Of a stretch of DNA of 64,000 bases, positions 1 through 11,456 are shown piece by piece. Within the stretch, counting starts at the first letter, position 1; each line of letters opens with the position of its first letter. The notes under the pieces are model-generated. The model did not search any database. It was not told where the DNA came from and saw only the letters and a list, made by a program, of their open reading frames with translations. Both the position numbers and the translations under genes were made by a program. Origin of the DNA: Hyphomonadaceae bacterium. Its GTDB lineage: Bacteria; Pseudomonadota; Alphaproteobacteria; Caulobacterales; Aquidulcibacteraceae. The stretch is from positions 121,195-185,194 of the forward strand of contig JAIELJ010000007.1 in assembly GCA_019753105.1 (NCBI GenBank), written 5' to 3'.

Positions 1-861
1 GGCGCACACACAAGTTTGGCCGGCGCTGCGGAATTTCGAGGCGATCGTGCCGCGCACCGCCTGATCGAGGTCTGCATCGGCGAACACAATCAGCGGCGCG
101 TTGCCGCCAAGCTCGAGCGACACACGCTTTACCGTCGAGCCAACGCATATGGCGCCGAGTTTCTTTCCCACCGCCGTCGAGCCTGTGAACGAGAACTTCC
201 GCACCAACTCGCTCTCACACAGAACGCGGCCAACCTCGCTCGTGTGGTCGTGCGTTGTCACCACATTGAACACGCCGGCGGGAATACCAGCGCGCTCGGC
301 CAGCTCTGCCAGCGCCAGCGCCGTCAGCGGCGTTTGCGATGGCGGCTTCAGCACGATCGTGTTGCCAGCCGCCAGAGCAGGGCCGGCCTTGCGGGTGATC
401 ATCGCCATCGGAAAATTCCACGGCGTGATCGCCGCGCACACCCCAATCGGCTGCTTGATCGTCACGTAACGGCGTGTCGGCGTTGTCGTCGGGATCGAGC
501 GGCCATAGGCGCGTTTGGCCTCTTCGCCGAACCACTCGATGAAGCTTGCGCCATACGCCGCTTCGCCTTTCGCTTCCGCCAGCGGCTTGCCGCCTTCGAG
601 CGTAATCAGCGCCGCGAGCCGGTCGATGTCGGCCATCATCAGATCGTACCAGGCGCGCATGACGCTAGCGCGTTCCTTGGCCGATTTCGCGGCCCATGCG
701 GGGAACGCGCGATGTGCTGCGGTGACGGCTTCTTCCGTCTCGGCGGCGCCCAGATCGGGGGCTTCGGCGATTGGCTCTTGCGTGGCTGGGTTGAAGACTG
801 GGAAGCGCTTCGCGCCCGAGCGCCACTTGCCATCGATGTATGCGTCGGAACGGGGAGACAT
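1..861 (-). CDS. gabD: NAD(P)-dependent succinate-semialdehyde dehydrogenase, 3' end cut by window edge
   Basis: The reverse strand from the ATG at 861 reads 287 codons without a stop to base 1, so only the N-terminal three-fifths of a protein of about 480 residues is present. It is an aldehyde dehydrogenase superfamily enzyme. Visible landmarks are the TPWNFP coenzyme-site segment, the FTGSTAVG nucleotide-binding loop, the LELGG segment with the general-base Glu, and the GQTCVCA motif with the catalytic Cys at about residue 284. The Cys-Val-Cys pair and overall pattern fit GabD-type enzymes, which oxidise succinate semialdehyde to succinate in the GABA shunt. Glutarate semialdehyde dehydrogenase (DavD) is an alternative. 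It is divergent from the universal stress gene, with 136 bp between the start codons. The open frame on the plus strand here is a shadow. Confidence 0.88.
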   Translation of the reverse strand, partial: MSPRSDAYIDGKWRSGAKRFPVFNPATQEPIAEAPDLGAAETEEAVTAAHRAFPAWAAKSAKERASVMRAWYDLMMADIDRLAALITLEGGKPLAEAKGEAAYGASFIEWFGEEAKRAYGRSIPTTTPTRRYVTIKQPIGVCAAITPWNFPMAMITRKAGPALAAGNTIVLKPPSQTPLTALALAELAERAGIPAGVFNVVTTHDHTSEVGRVLCESELVRKFSFTGSTAVGKKLGAICVGSTVKRVSLELGGNAPLIVFADADLDQAVRGTIASKFRSAGQTCVCA

Positions 862-997
862 CGCGGATCGTTTCCTTTTTGTTGTGCTTGACTTTGCGCA
901 GGCTCAACGCCGCTTCAAGCCCTGCGCGCAATCCTGTCGCGGAAAACTGGCGCGCGGTCTGCGCGCGGCGTATAGGTTGAGGCAAGAGAGGCCGCCC

Positions 998-1843
998 ATG
1001 AGCTGGAAAGACGTTCTCGTCATCGTCTCGGAAGCGGAAGGCGACGAATCCGCGATCGCGCTGGCCGAAGCGCTGGCCGGCGGCCGCGCCGATTGCCACC
1101 TCGCGGCAGCCTTCCTGACGCCGTTGCCGGATGAACCGCTAGCCTATGAGCCGACAGTCGTGGCCGGCGTCTGGGCAGAATTGCTGAGCCGCGCGCGCCA
1201 GGAGGCTGAGGCTGAGCGTAAAAAGGTCGAGGCGCGGCTTAGTCGTGGCGCGCGGCCGGCGGAGTTGCGCAACGCCGAGGCGCTGTCACGCGATTTGGGT
1301 CGTGTCGCCGCCGTTCACGCGCGCTACGCCGATGTCGCGGTGATGACGCGGCCGTCGGACGGGCCGGGCGCTGATCTGCGCGAGGAGATCATCGAAGGCG
1401 TGCTGTTTCACTCAGGCCGCCCGGCCTTGATCGCACCGCCTGGTTGGAGCGGCGCCGCCATCGGCAAGCGCGTCGTCGTCGCCTGGGATGCAAGCCGGGA
1501 ATCCACCCGCGCACTCTCGGAAGCGGACGATATTCTGGAGGGTGCCGAAGCCGTTACAGTGCTCACCGTTGACGCCAAGCCCAAAATGTTTGGCCACGGC
1601 GATCAGCCAGGCGCCAACATTGCGGGCCACCTCTCACGCCGCGGCCTGCCGGCTGAAGTGCGCAATGTCGACAGCATGGGCCGCGCCGCCTCGCTGGCGA
1701 TCCTTGAGGAAGCGCAAGCCCTCGGCGCCGATCTCATCGTCATGGGCGGCTATGCGCATTCGCGCCTGCGCGAACTCGTCTTCGGCGGCGCCACACGTGA
1801 TCTGCTACGAACGGCGACGATTCCGTTGCTGATGGCGCATTAG
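998..1843 (+). CDS. Universal stress protein, two tandem Usp domains
   Basis: 281 residues. The first half (about 1-145) is a degenerate Usp fold and the second half (about 155-281) a better conserved one, ending in MGGYAHSRLRELVFGGAT. That segment matches the G-2x-G-9x-G(S/T) ATP-binding signature of UspA-type domains. Start chosen at the ATG at 998 (MSWKDVLV), because this is where Usp homology begins; the open frame extends far upstream but overlaps the antisense dehydrogenase gene. Cytosolic, no signal peptide. Role: presumed stress or nucleotide-sensing protein; the precise function is unknown. It is followed after 10 nt by a small membrane-protein gene and may be cotranscribed with it. 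Confidence 0.85.
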   Translation: MSWKDVLVIVSEAEGDESAIALAEALAGGRADCHLAAAFLTPLPDEPLAYEPTVVAGVWAELLSRARQEAEAERKKVEARLSRGARPAELRNAEALSRDLGRVAAVHARYADVAVMTRPSDGPGADLREEIIEGVLFHSGRPALIAPPGWSGAAIGKRVVVAWDASRESTRALSEADDILEGAEAVTVLTVDAKPKMFGHGDQPGANIAGHLSRRGLPAEVRNVDSMGRAASLAILEEAQALGADLIVMGGYAHSRLRELVFGGATRDLLRTATIPLLMAH

Positions 1844-1853
1844 AAAATGGGCT

Positions 1854-2036
1854 GTGGCCATGGACTTTGATTTTTCGCTGATCGACGGCGCGCTCGCGCT
1901 GGCGCTGGTCATCGTCGTCATCTGGATGGCGCTGAAAATCGCGACGCGGCTGATCCTGGGCGTGATCCTGGTTGTCGTCATCGCCGTGGTGTTCTTCGGC
2001 GTGAACCTGAGCGATTTCGGGATCAGGTTGGGCTGA
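1854..2036 (+). CDS. Small two-helix membrane protein, unknown function
   Basis: A 60-residue protein starting at GTG 1854, or 58 residues from the ATG at 1860. Almost the whole sequence is hydrophobic: one helix spans about residues 11-27 and another about 30-49, with the charged break KIATR between them. The gene begins 10 nt after the universal stress gene and on the same strand, so the two are probably cotranscribed. No family is recognised. Third-position GC is high, which supports real coding. Confidence 0.55.
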   Translation: MAMDFDFSLIDGALALALVIVVIWMALKIATRLILGVILVVVIAVVFFGVNLSDFGIRLG

Positions 2037-2142
2037 GGGCCCTTGTGTGCTCCATCCGCCACACTACGTCATGGGCATAACAGCAACATGCCACGTTGAT
2101 CCGCCTCATGGGGGCTAACGTGGGACGCCTTAGGGGTCGCTC

Positions 2143-4728
<2,586 letters not shown>

Positions 4729-4734
4729 AGCAAA

Positions 4735-4762
4735 ACGGGCGGAGCCGCTAAGCTCCGCCCGT
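4735..4762. terminator. Hairpin terminator after clpB, probably bidirectional
   Basis: Perfect 11-bp inverted repeat ACGGGCGGAGC (4735-4745) and GCTCCGCCCGT (4752-4762) around a 6-nt loop. It begins 6 nt after the clpB stop and is followed by a pyrimidine-rich stretch. It lies between convergent genes (clpB and the small lipoprotein), so it can serve both strands. Confidence 0.8.
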
Positions 4763-4789
4763 TCTCCTTTCAGCGCTTGCGCGCGAAAC

Positions 4790-5014
4790 TTAGTTCGTCG
4801 CCGGATTGTCGTCCGTCGCGTGCTCGACTTCGGTCGCCGCGTCGTTGACGGCGCCTTCGACAGCTTCGCCGGCTTCGTTAGCGGCTTCGCCAACAGTGTC
4901 TGCCGCTTCTTCAACCGTTGCGCCCGCTTCGTCAGCGGCGTTCTCGGTTTCAGCTTGCGTGCAGGCCGCGAGGCCCAGAGCCGCAGCAGCGGCGATCGCC
5001 AAAAGAATTCGCAT
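4790..5014 (-). CDS. Small acidic lipoprotein, entericidin-like
   Basis: 74 residues. The N-terminus is a lipoprotein signal (MRILLAIAAAAALGLAAC) with lipobox LAAC and lipidated Cys at residue 18. The mature part is short, very acidic and built of repeating EAA/ADE/GEA units, likely an amphipathic helix. Small Ala/Glu-rich lipoproteins of this kind resemble entericidin-type envelope proteins, but no specific function can be assigned. Convergent with clpB and divergent from the PAP2 gene. Confidence 0.75.
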   Translation of the reverse strand: MRILLAIAAAAALGLAACTQAETENAADEAGATVEEAADTVGEAANEAGEAVEGAVNDAATEVEHATDDNPATN

Positions 5015-5150
5015 GTTTCTCTCCTATCCCGTCCCTGAGGAAGAGAGACTCTTACAAACCTGTCACGGCCGCGAATATAGAAAAGTTCGCATGTCTCGCG
5101 ATCGAGCTATGCATTGGGAACCTTTAACGCGCTTGCGCATTCCACGCCGG

Positions 5151-5876
5151 ATGACGGGGATTGCCTTGAAACCTCTGCCGAAAGCCTGGCTCGCCTGGGC
5201 CCGCCAAGAGGTCGTGCCGATCGGTGTGTTTCTGGCGATCGCATCGCTGCTGCTGATGTTTGTCGAGATTTCCGACGAAGTCACCGAAGGCGAGGGCGAA
5301 GTTGACTGGTTCGATCGCGGGCTGCTGCTGGCGCTGCGCACGAGCGACCCGGCCGATCCGATTGGGCCGCGTTGGTTTGAGCTTTCCATCGTCGATATCT
5401 CCGCGCTCGGCGGCTTCGCGGTGCTTGCGCTGCTGACGGTTATTTCGCTGGGCTATCTCGCAATGCTGCGCAAATGGGCGGAAGCGGGCATGCTGCTTGT
5501 CGCCACCTTGGGCGGCGCGCTCATCAGCGAAGGCCTGAAGGAAGCCTTCGGCCGCGCGCGCCCCGATCTTGTCGCGCATGTCGTGGAAACCACGAGCATG
5601 AGTTTCCCGAGCGGGCACGCAATGCTCTCTGCGGCCACGTATCTGACGCTCGGCGCATTGCTCGCGCACGCGCAGGAGAAGCGGCGCTTGCGCGGCTACA
5701 TTATTGGCGCGGCAATCCTGATCACGCTGCTTGTCGGCGCCAGCCGCGTCTACCTTGGCGTCCACTGGCCGACAGACGTTCTCGCCGGCTGGTGCCTCGG
5801 CGCGGCGTGGGCGCTCTTGTGCTGGGTGGTTGCGGCTTGGCTCACGCGCGAGGATCGGCGTAAAGTCGAGGCATGA
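5151..5876 (+). CDS. PAP2-family membrane phosphatase
   Basis: 241 residues from the ATG at 5151. All three phosphatidic-acid-phosphatase signatures are present: KEAFGRARP (K-x6-RP), FPSGH, and [12 protein letters not shown] (SR-x5-H-x3-D). About six membrane helices. It probably removes phosphate from a lipid such as undecaprenyl pyrophosphate or phosphatidylglycerophosphate at the inner membrane; the substrate is unknown. An upstream in-frame ATG at 5091 is possible, but the 20 codons it adds have only about 50% GC at third positions, unlike the gene body, so the later start is preferred. The stop overlaps the start of the pirin gene (ATGA), implying translational coupling. Confidence 0.85.
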   Translation: MTGIALKPLPKAWLAWARQEVVPIGVFLAIASLLLMFVEISDEVTEGEGEVDWFDRGLLLALRTSDPADPIGPRWFELSIVDISALGGFAVLALLTVISLGYLAMLRKWAEAGMLLVATLGGALISEGLKEAFGRARPDLVAHVVETTSMSFPSGHAMLSAATYLTLGALLAHAQEKRRLRGYIIGAAILITLLVGASRVYLGVHWPTDVLAGWCLGAAWALLCWVVAAWLTREDRRKVEA

Positions 5877-6793
5877 GTATCCGACCCGGCGATGAAACGC
5901 CTCCCGCTTGTGACGACGAACAACACGCCGTCATGTTCACGCTTGAACCAAAGCCGCGCGATCTTGGCGGCGGGTTTTCAGTGCGCCGTGCTTTGCCGGC
6001 GATCGAAAAACGCATGGTCGGGCCGTTCATTTTCTGGGACGAATTCGGCCCCGGACATTTCGCCGTAGGCCAAGGCCTCGATGTGCGCCCGCATCCGCAC
6101 ATCAATTTGGCGACGGTGACGTACCTGTTCGAAGGCGAGATTTTCCACCGCGATACTTTGGGCTCCGCACAGGCGATCAGCCCCGGCGACGTGAACTGGA
6201 TGAACGCCGGCCGCGGCATCGCACACAGCGAACGCACGCGTGCCGAACTGCGCACAACCGGCTCGCCCATCGGCGGCATCCAGTCCTGGGTGGCCCTGCC
6301 GGAAGCGCACGAAGAAAGCGCGCCCTTCTTCAAGCATCACGCGCAGAGCGAGTTGCCGACGATTGAGGAGGGCGGCAAACGTGCGCGCGTCATCGCTGGC
6401 TCGCTCTGGGGCAAGAAGTCACCAGTCGAGACCTATTCGGAAATGTTCTACGCCGACGTGCAACTCGATGCTGGCGCTGCGCTGCCGCTCGATGCCGAGC
6501 ACGAAGAGCGCGGGCTATATCTTGTAAGCGGCGAGATCGAAGTGGCTGGCGATCGCTTCGAACCGGGGCGCTTGCTGGTGTTTCGCCCAGGCGACGCGAT
6601 CACGGTCAGAGCCATCACGCCAGCGCGTTTCATGCTGCTGGGCGGCGCCAATCTAGGGCCGCGCCACATCTGGTGGAATTTCGTCTCCTCGCGCAAAGAG
6701 CGCATCGAGCAGGCGAAAGAAGATTGGAAGGCCGGCCGCTTCGGCACTGTCCCGGGCGACGACCAGGAATTCATCCCGCTGCCCGATCACTGA
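5873..6793 (+). CDS. Pirin family protein
   Basis: 306 residues with the bicupin architecture of pirins. The N-terminal cupin (about 30-150) carries [18 protein letters not shown], which supplies the metal-binding His residues and Glu, followed by the downstream His/Asp of the family. A Pirin-C domain (about 195-290) follows, including the typical LLGGANLG and HIWWNFVSS segments. Pirins are metal-binding cytosolic proteins; some act as quercetin dioxygenases, others as redox-sensitive regulators. The gene shares its ATGA start with the stop of the PAP2 phosphatase gene. Confidence 0.93.
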   Translation: MSIRPGDETPPACDDEQHAVMFTLEPKPRDLGGGFSVRRALPAIEKRMVGPFIFWDEFGPGHFAVGQGLDVRPHPHINLATVTYLFEGEIFHRDTLGSAQAISPGDVNWMNAGRGIAHSERTRAELRTTGSPIGGIQSWVALPEAHEESAPFFKHHAQSELPTIEEGGKRARVIAGSLWGKKSPVETYSEMFYADVQLDAGAALPLDAEHEERGLYLVSGEIEVAGDRFEPGRLLVFRPGDAITVRAITPARFMLLGGANLGPRHIWWNFVSSRKERIEQAKEDWKAGRFGTVPGDDQEFIPLPDH

Positions 6794-7227
6794 CTTATCC
6801 CAGAGCACAAGGTGCTTCGGCCCTTTGTTTCCAAGCACCCCAACAAAATCTATCCCACCCCTCCCGATGCAGCCGTATCATGTGCTTGTCCGTTCATCGG
6901 AGGGGCGTTGGATCCAGCCCAATGTGAACGGGACGCGATGAGTGAGGTTAGGCGGCGGGGATTGAAACCGTCGCGGTCCGGGGATCGATGGTGGATCGAC
7001 CCGCTCGCCGTTGGCGCACAGGGCCCGGAGCGAACAACTCCTCATCTCTTGCGCTGATGTCAGCATCGCGGGGACGCTGAGCGAAACGCGCAGTCTCTCT
7101 CTATCCTTCGGCGCCTTAGCGCGTCAGCTCAGCGTCCCGCCCTCCGGCTTCATGAAGAAGCGCGGGTGCGATCGCGCGCGCTTGCGGCGCCGTGGCGGCA
7201 GGACTTAGAGTGGCGCTGGGGGAGACT
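6794..7227. other. 434-nt region without a recognisable gene, upstream of the sulfatase
   Basis: No convincing protein gene: candidate frames are below 85 codons, overlap one another on both strands and resemble nothing known. Near its start is a weak 7-bp inverted repeat GGTGCTT/AAGCACC (6811-6817, 6833-6839) that may end the pirin transcript. Around 7071-7138 lies a much stronger long hairpin, listed separately. The rest shows no repeat or RNA gene that could be identified by eye. It most likely contains the sulfatase promoter and a leader. Confidence 0.5.
7071..7138 (+). other. Long imperfect hairpin in the sulfatase leader
   Basis: GGGACGCTGAGC (7071-7082) pairs perfectly with GCTCAGCGTCCC (7127-7138). 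Inside it, ACGCGC (7086-7091) pairs with GCGCGT (7119-7124), across a small GAA/CA internal loop. That makes an 18-bp interrupted stem with an apical loop of about 27 nt, ending 89 nt before the sulfatase start. No poly-T follows, so it is not a simple terminator. It could be a structured leader or a small RNA; no known riboswitch class is recognised. Confidence 0.55.
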
Positions 7228-8976
7228 ATGCGCACACTCACACTCTTCGCGGCGATCGTGGCGCTTCTCGTCGCAGCCCCGGCCGCAGCGCAGCAGCAGC
7301 GCCCCAACATCGTGCTGATCCTCGCCGATGACGTGGGCTACACCGATCTCGGCGCCTATGGTGGCGAAGCGCGCACGCCGAACATCGATCGCCTCGCATC
7401 ACGCGGCGCGCAATTCTCGCGCTACTACACATCGCCGCTCTGTTCGCCCTCGCGCGCGATGCTGCTGACGGGCCTCGATAACCACCGCACTGGCCACGCC
7501 ACCATCATCGAAGTGCTGCCGCCGGAACTGCGCGGGCGCCCGGGCTATTCGATGCGCCTCGAACCCGGCGTCGTTACGATGGCGTCGCGGTTACGCGATG
7601 CGGGCTATCGCACTTACGTCACCGGCAAATGGCACTTGGGTCACGGCGAGGGCGATCTGCCGGACTCGCACGGTTTCGACCGCTCGTTCGTGCTCGATGC
7701 TTCCGGCGCCGATAATTGGGAAGAGCGCGCCTACATGCCCTATTACCGAACCGCCGATTGGTTCGAGAACGGCGCGCGTGCGCATCTGCCGGAAAACTTC
7801 TATTCGAGCCAATTCATCGTCGATCAGATGATCGACTATCTCGATGCTGACGCTCAAGGCGACGAGCCCTTCTTCGCTTACCTCGCATTCCAAGCCGTGC
7901 ACATTCCCGTCCAAGCGCCGCGTACGCTGACGGAGGGCTATAACGGCGTCTACGATGCGGGCTGGGAAAGCGTACGCGCACAACGCTGGCAGCGCGCGCA
8001 AGCGCTGGGCCTCATCCCCGTTGGCGCGCCCATTGCGCCGCGACATCCGAGTTTCCGCGCCTGGAGCGCGCTCAATGGCGATGAGCAGGCGATTTATGCG
8101 CGCAGCATGCAAGTTCACGCCGGCATGCTGGAATCGATGGATCAGCACATTGGCCGCTTCATTGCTTATCTCGAAAGCCGCGGGCTGGCTGAAAACACCA
8201 TCTTCGTCGTGACGTCGGACAACGGCCCAGAGCCCAGCAATCCGATCGTTGAGCCGGATTTCGTACGCTGGATGTCGCTGACCGGCTATTCGCGGCGCTT
8301 GGACAATCTCGGCGAGCGCGGCTCGTTCGTGTTCATCGGCCCGGAATGGGCGAACGCGACGGCTGGCGGTTCGCTCTACAAATTCACAGCAGGCGAGGGC
8401 GGCTTGCGCGTGCCCTTCATCATGGCAGGGCCTGGCATTGCGCAGCAGCGCGTCGATGCGCGCGCCTTCGTGATGGATGTCGCGCCGACGCTGTTGGAGC
8501 GCGCCGGTGTGTCGCTCGACGGGGCGCAGATCGATGGCGTCAGCATGAATGGCGCGCTGTCTGGGTTATCGCCCGTCATTCGAGGCGATACAGATTCCGT
8601 TGGCGTCGAAGTCTCGGGCCATTCCGCGCTCTACCGCGGCGACTATAAACTCGTGCGGACGCCCGCGCCGCTCGGCAATGGCGAATGGCGCCTCTACAAC
8701 ATCGCGCGCGATCCCGGCGAGACGAACAATCTTGCCGCGCAAATGCCCGATCTCGTGGCCGCGATGATCAGCGATTATGGCGCGTATGAGGATCGTGTCG
8801 GCGTGCTGCCTTTGCCGGAAGGCTACGACGTGCAGCGCCAGGTCGTGGACAATGTCCGCATGAAGCAGCTGGAGTATTATTGGTGGGTGCTGGCGATTGG
8901 GGCCGCGCTCGTCCTGCTGATCGTGCTTGGCCTGATCTGGCTCGTCTCGCGCATTTTCCGGCGCAAAGCCGCTTGA
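7228..8976 (+). CDS. Secreted/membrane-anchored sulfatase (arylsulfatase type)
   Basis: 582 residues from ATG 7228. Signal peptide at residues 1-21 (hydrophobic core ending AAPAAAQ), then the type I sulfatase fold beginning PNIVLILADDVG with the metal-binding Asp pair. The active-site motif is CSPSR with Cys about 72, the residue converted to formylglycine by an FGE-type maturase. TGKWHLG, the second sulfatase signature, is also present. A C-terminal membrane helix (about 552-575) is followed by a basic tail, so it is probably periplasmic and anchored in the membrane. It hydrolyses a sulfate ester; the substrate is unknown. The maturase is not in the window. Confidence 0.92.
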   Translation: MRTLTLFAAIVALLVAAPAAAQQQRPNIVLILADDVGYTDLGAYGGEARTPNIDRLASRGAQFSRYYTSPLCSPSRAMLLTGLDNHRTGHATIIEVLPPELRGRPGYSMRLEPGVVTMASRLRDAGYRTYVTGKWHLGHGEGDLPDSHGFDRSFVLDASGADNWEERAYMPYYRTADWFENGARAHLPENFYSSQFIVDQMIDYLDADAQGDEPFFAYLAFQAVHIPVQAPRTLTEGYNGVYDAGWESVRAQRWQRAQALGLIPVGAPIAPRHPSFRAWSALNGDEQAIYARSMQVHAGMLESMDQHIGRFIAYLESRGLAENTIFVVTSDNGPEPSNPIVEPDFVRWMSLTGYSRRLDNLGERGSFVFIGPEWANATAGGSLYKFTAGEGGLRVPFIMAGPGIAQQRVDARAFVMDVAPTLLERAGVSLDGAQIDGVSMNGALSGLSPVIRGDTDSVGVEVSGHSALYRGDYKLVRTPAPLGNGEWRLYNIARDPGETNNLAAQMPDLVAAMISDYGAYEDRVGVLPLPEGYDVQRQVVDNVRMKQLEYYWWVLAIGAALVLLIVLGLIWLVSRIFRRKAA

Positions 8977-8999
8977 GCCGGACCCCCTTGAGCCGGACC
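8972..8999 (+). repeat. 13-bp tandem direct repeat at the sulfatase stop / MerR promoter
   Basis: CTTGAGCCGGACC occurs at 8972-8984 and again at 8987-8999, a 15-bp period. The first copy contains the sulfatase TGA stop. The pair lies 43 bp upstream of the MerR-family gene, where an autoregulatory site could be expected. It could also be a chance local duplication. Confidence 0.45.
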
Positions 9000-9042
9000 T
9001 AAGGGCTGGCCTTTTCTTCTGTCCCGTTCGAGGAAAGATGAG

Positions 9043-9816
9043 ATGAGGCGCAGCGTATTCCAGGAGACGGCAACTGCGGTGGCGCGTCGTTTCGGCGTCA
9101 GCGTCAAGGCCTTGCGCGTCTACGAGCAAGCGGGGCTGCTGAAGCCCGCGCGCACGATGGCCGGCTGGCGCATCTATGGCGCGGCTGAACTCGAGCGGCT
9201 CTCCGCCATCTTGGCGCTGAAGCAACTCGGCTTGCCGCTGAAACGCATCGGCGAGCTGCTGCGCGGCAAGGGTGATCTCGCCGCTGCTTTGGTGCTGCAG
9301 GAAGCCGCGCTGGAGGACGCCAAAGCCGATGCGGAGCAAGCGCTTGCGCTTGTCCGCGCCGCGCGGGCCAAGCTGGCCAAGAGCGGTCACCTTTCCCCGG
9401 ACGAGCTAGCAAGCCTCGTCAGGAGTACGGCAATGTCTGAGTTCAAATGGAACGACAAAATGGAATCGCTCGCGCAGAAGCACTACACGCCCGAGCAATT
9501 GCAGGCGCTGCGTGGTCGCCCGTTCACGGCGGAGGATCAGGCGCGCGTGAGTGCGGCGTGGGCGGAGGTATTCGCTGATATCGATGCGCTCGGTCCCGAT
9601 CCCGATCCGACGACCGATAGGGCGCTTGAGATCGGGCGCCGGGCGAGGGCGCTAATCACAGAGTTCACGCAGGGCGACCCGGCGATGTTTAAGGCGGCGG
9701 GCGCCATGAACCGTGATATGATGGCCGATCCCGAAATCGCCGCACGTGGCCCAGGATCGCCGCAAAGCATGGCGTTCTTGAGTCGCGTCTTCGTTGTGCT
9801 TGGCGCAAGCGGGTAG
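9043..9816 (+). CDS. MerR family regulator with TipAS-like C-terminal domain
   Basis: 257 residues. The winged-helix MerR DNA-binding domain is at about residues 8-80 ([45 protein letters not shown]), followed by an Ala-rich dimerisation helix (about 85-125) and a helical C-terminal domain (about 135-250) with the pattern of TipAS antibiotic-recognition domains (KYTPEQ-like segment, [10 protein letters not shown]). TipA-type proteins sense small hydrophobic ligands or antibiotics and activate transcription by distorting the promoter. The target is unknown; it follows the sulfatase on the same strand. Confidence 0.88.
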   Translation: MRRSVFQETATAVARRFGVSVKALRVYEQAGLLKPARTMAGWRIYGAAELERLSAILALKQLGLPLKRIGELLRGKGDLAAALVLQEAALEDAKADAEQALALVRAARAKLAKSGHLSPDELASLVRSTAMSEFKWNDKMESLAQKHYTPEQLQALRGRPFTAEDQARVSAAWAEVFADIDALGPDPDPTTDRALEIGRRARALITEFTQGDPAMFKAAGAMNRDMMADPEIAARGPGSPQSMAFLSRVFVVLGASG

Positions 9817-9899
9817 CGGCGCATCCAAGCGCGGGCGAGTTCGCCGCTTGCGCTCTTGACGCTGGAAGCGGGGCCCCAAACCATGCGATAGCGCGGCGC

Positions 9900-10820
9900 A
9901 TGACTTTGCGCCTCGCTTTCATGGGCTCGCCCGCCTTCGCGCTGCCGACACTGGCTGCGCTAATCGATGCCGGGCACGACATCGCGTGCGTCTATTCGCA
10001 ACCGCCACGTCCGGCTGGGCGCGGCAAGCAAGAACGGCCAACGCCGGTGCATGCCTTCGCTGCCGAACGCGGCATCGAAGTGCGTACGCCGAAGAGCTTG
10101 AAGAAGTCGGAGCCGCAAGAAGCGTTCGCTGCACTCAAGCTCGATGCGGCGATCGTCGTCGCTTACGGGCTCATACTGCCGAAGGCGATTATCGATGCGC
10201 CACGCCTTGGCGCATTCAATCTGCACGGCTCGCTGCTGCCGCGCTGGCGTGGCGCTGCGCCCATTCAGCGCGCCATCATGGCGGGCGATGCGCTGACGGG
10301 CGTGCAAGTCATGCGCATGGAAGAGGGGTTGGACACCGGCCCTGTGCTCGCCACGGCGCGCACGCGCATCGATGCGGCGGATACGACCGCAAGCTTGCAC
10401 GACAGGCTCGCCGCACTCGGCGCGCCGCTCATGGTCGATGCGCTCGCGGCGCTCGAACGCGGCGCAGCGGTCGAGACGCCGCAGAGCGAGGAGGGCGTCA
10501 CCTACGCGCACAAGATCACGCCTGCTGAAGCGCGTATCGACTGGACGAAAGACGCGCGCGCGATCGATTGCGCCATCCGCGGGCTGTCGCCGTCCCCGGG
10601 CGCTTGGTTCGAGCTTGAGGGCGTTCGCATCAAAGCGCTGATGTCGCGCGCCGAAGAGGGTGAGGGCGCGCCCGGAGCGGTGCTGGACGATCAGCTGTTG
10701 GTTGCCTGCGGATCGGGAGCAGTCCGCCTCTTGACTGTGCAGCGCGAGGGGCGTGGGCCGCTAGACGCGCATGCCTTCCTGCGCGGCCAGCCGGTTCCGC
10801 AGGGAACCCGCTTGGCGTAG
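9900..10820 (+). CDS. fmt: Methionyl-tRNA formyltransferase
   Basis: 306 residues, full length. Formylates initiator Met-tRNA using 10-formyl-tetrahydrofolate. The catalytic motif [17 protein letters not shown] is present with Asn about 107 and His about 109, as is GLDTGPVL with the third catalytic residue (Asp). The C-terminal tRNA-binding OB domain covers about residues 205-306 ([17 protein letters not shown]). The frequent partner def (peptide deformylase) is not adjacent. It lies upstream of a lipoprotein gene and truA on the same strand. Confidence 0.97.
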   Translation: MTLRLAFMGSPAFALPTLAALIDAGHDIACVYSQPPRPAGRGKQERPTPVHAFAAERGIEVRTPKSLKKSEPQEAFAALKLDAAIVVAYGLILPKAIIDAPRLGAFNLHGSLLPRWRGAAPIQRAIMAGDALTGVQVMRMEEGLDTGPVLATARTRIDAADTTASLHDRLAALGAPLMVDALAALERGAAVETPQSEEGVTYAHKITPAEARIDWTKDARAIDCAIRGLSPSPGAWFELEGVRIKALMSRAEEGEGAPGAVLDDQLLVACGSGAVRLLTVQREGRGPLDAHAFLRGQPVPQGTRLA

Positions 10821-10881
10821 CCGATTGAAGGTGGGCCGTCGCACGGCTATGACTTCGGGGCCTTCGGAGGGACGTCTACAC

Positions 10882-11451
10882 ATGAACATGCGCATCGCCT
10901 TTGTCGCCCTGGCGTTCGCATTGGCCGCCTGTGACGGTCAATTGCCGGGGACGCAGCAAGACAGCGCTTCCGAAGCGCCGCAACTCGATGCGCCCGGCGC
11001 CGAGAGCGAGCCGACGCGCGTCTTCGCGGCGCAGAACGATGCGGCGCGCACCGTCGCGCCGGAGTTCAACGTCTCGATTTCCACGCGCCTGCCGGACAAC
11101 GCCGATGGCGATATCCAGGAAGTACTGACGCTGCGCGGCGCCAATGGCCTCATCATCGAGGCCGAAGTGACCGGCAACGTCTCGCCCGCGACGCAAGTGC
11201 AAGGCCAGACGCTCCGCGCGCTGCTCAACATTCCCGTCGAGGAGCCACAAGTGCTTGTCTACCGCGTGACCAACGAGACGCGGCCGCAAGGCGGTGGCGG
11301 CGTGTGCGGACAAGAGCAGGCGGCCTTCATCGTCGTGTGGGAGCCTTCGGGCGTCGGCGAGCCCGTGATGAAACTGCTCGGCCTCACTGGCGGCCAGCCG
11401 GGCGCCGCGAACGCGCGTGGCTGTGCAATGCTCGAGTATCGGCGTAGCTGA
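10882..11451 (+). CDS. Putative lipoprotein, unknown function
   Basis: 189 residues from ATG 10882, which has GGAGGG about ten bases upstream. The signal MRIAFVALAFALAAC has lipobox LAAC. The mature part is first low-complexity and Pro/Ala/Glu-rich, then a beta-rich domain. Two later Cys (GGGVCGQ and ARGCAML) could form a disulfide in the periplasm. No family recognised. It sits between fmt and truA, with 5 nt to the truA start. Confidence 0.75.
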   Translation: MNMRIAFVALAFALAACDGQLPGTQQDSASEAPQLDAPGAESEPTRVFAAQNDAARTVAPEFNVSISTRLPDNADGDIQEVLTLRGANGLIIEAEVTGNVSPATQVQGQTLRALLNIPVEEPQVLVYRVTNETRPQGGGGVCGQEQAAFIVVWEPSGVGEPVMKLLGLTGGQPGAANARGCAMLEYRRS

Positions 11452-11456
11452 GGCTC

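Noticed and set aside
16-891. Long plus-strand open frame of 291 codons at the left edge
   Set aside because: It is antisense to a clear aldehyde dehydrogenase gene that runs off the window; its Arg/His-rich translation is a high-GC shadow.
515-997. Upstream extension of the universal stress protein frame
   Set aside because: Overlaps the divergent dehydrogenase gene and shows no Usp homology before 998.
2041-2142. Possible sigma32 promoter ahead of clpB (CCTTG at 2041-2045)
   Set aside because: No convincing -10 element at proper spacing; too weak to list.
6939-7058. 39-codon open frame in the sulfatase leader (MSEVRRRGLK...)
   Set aside because: No ribosome site, no protein-like pattern and competing frames on both strands.
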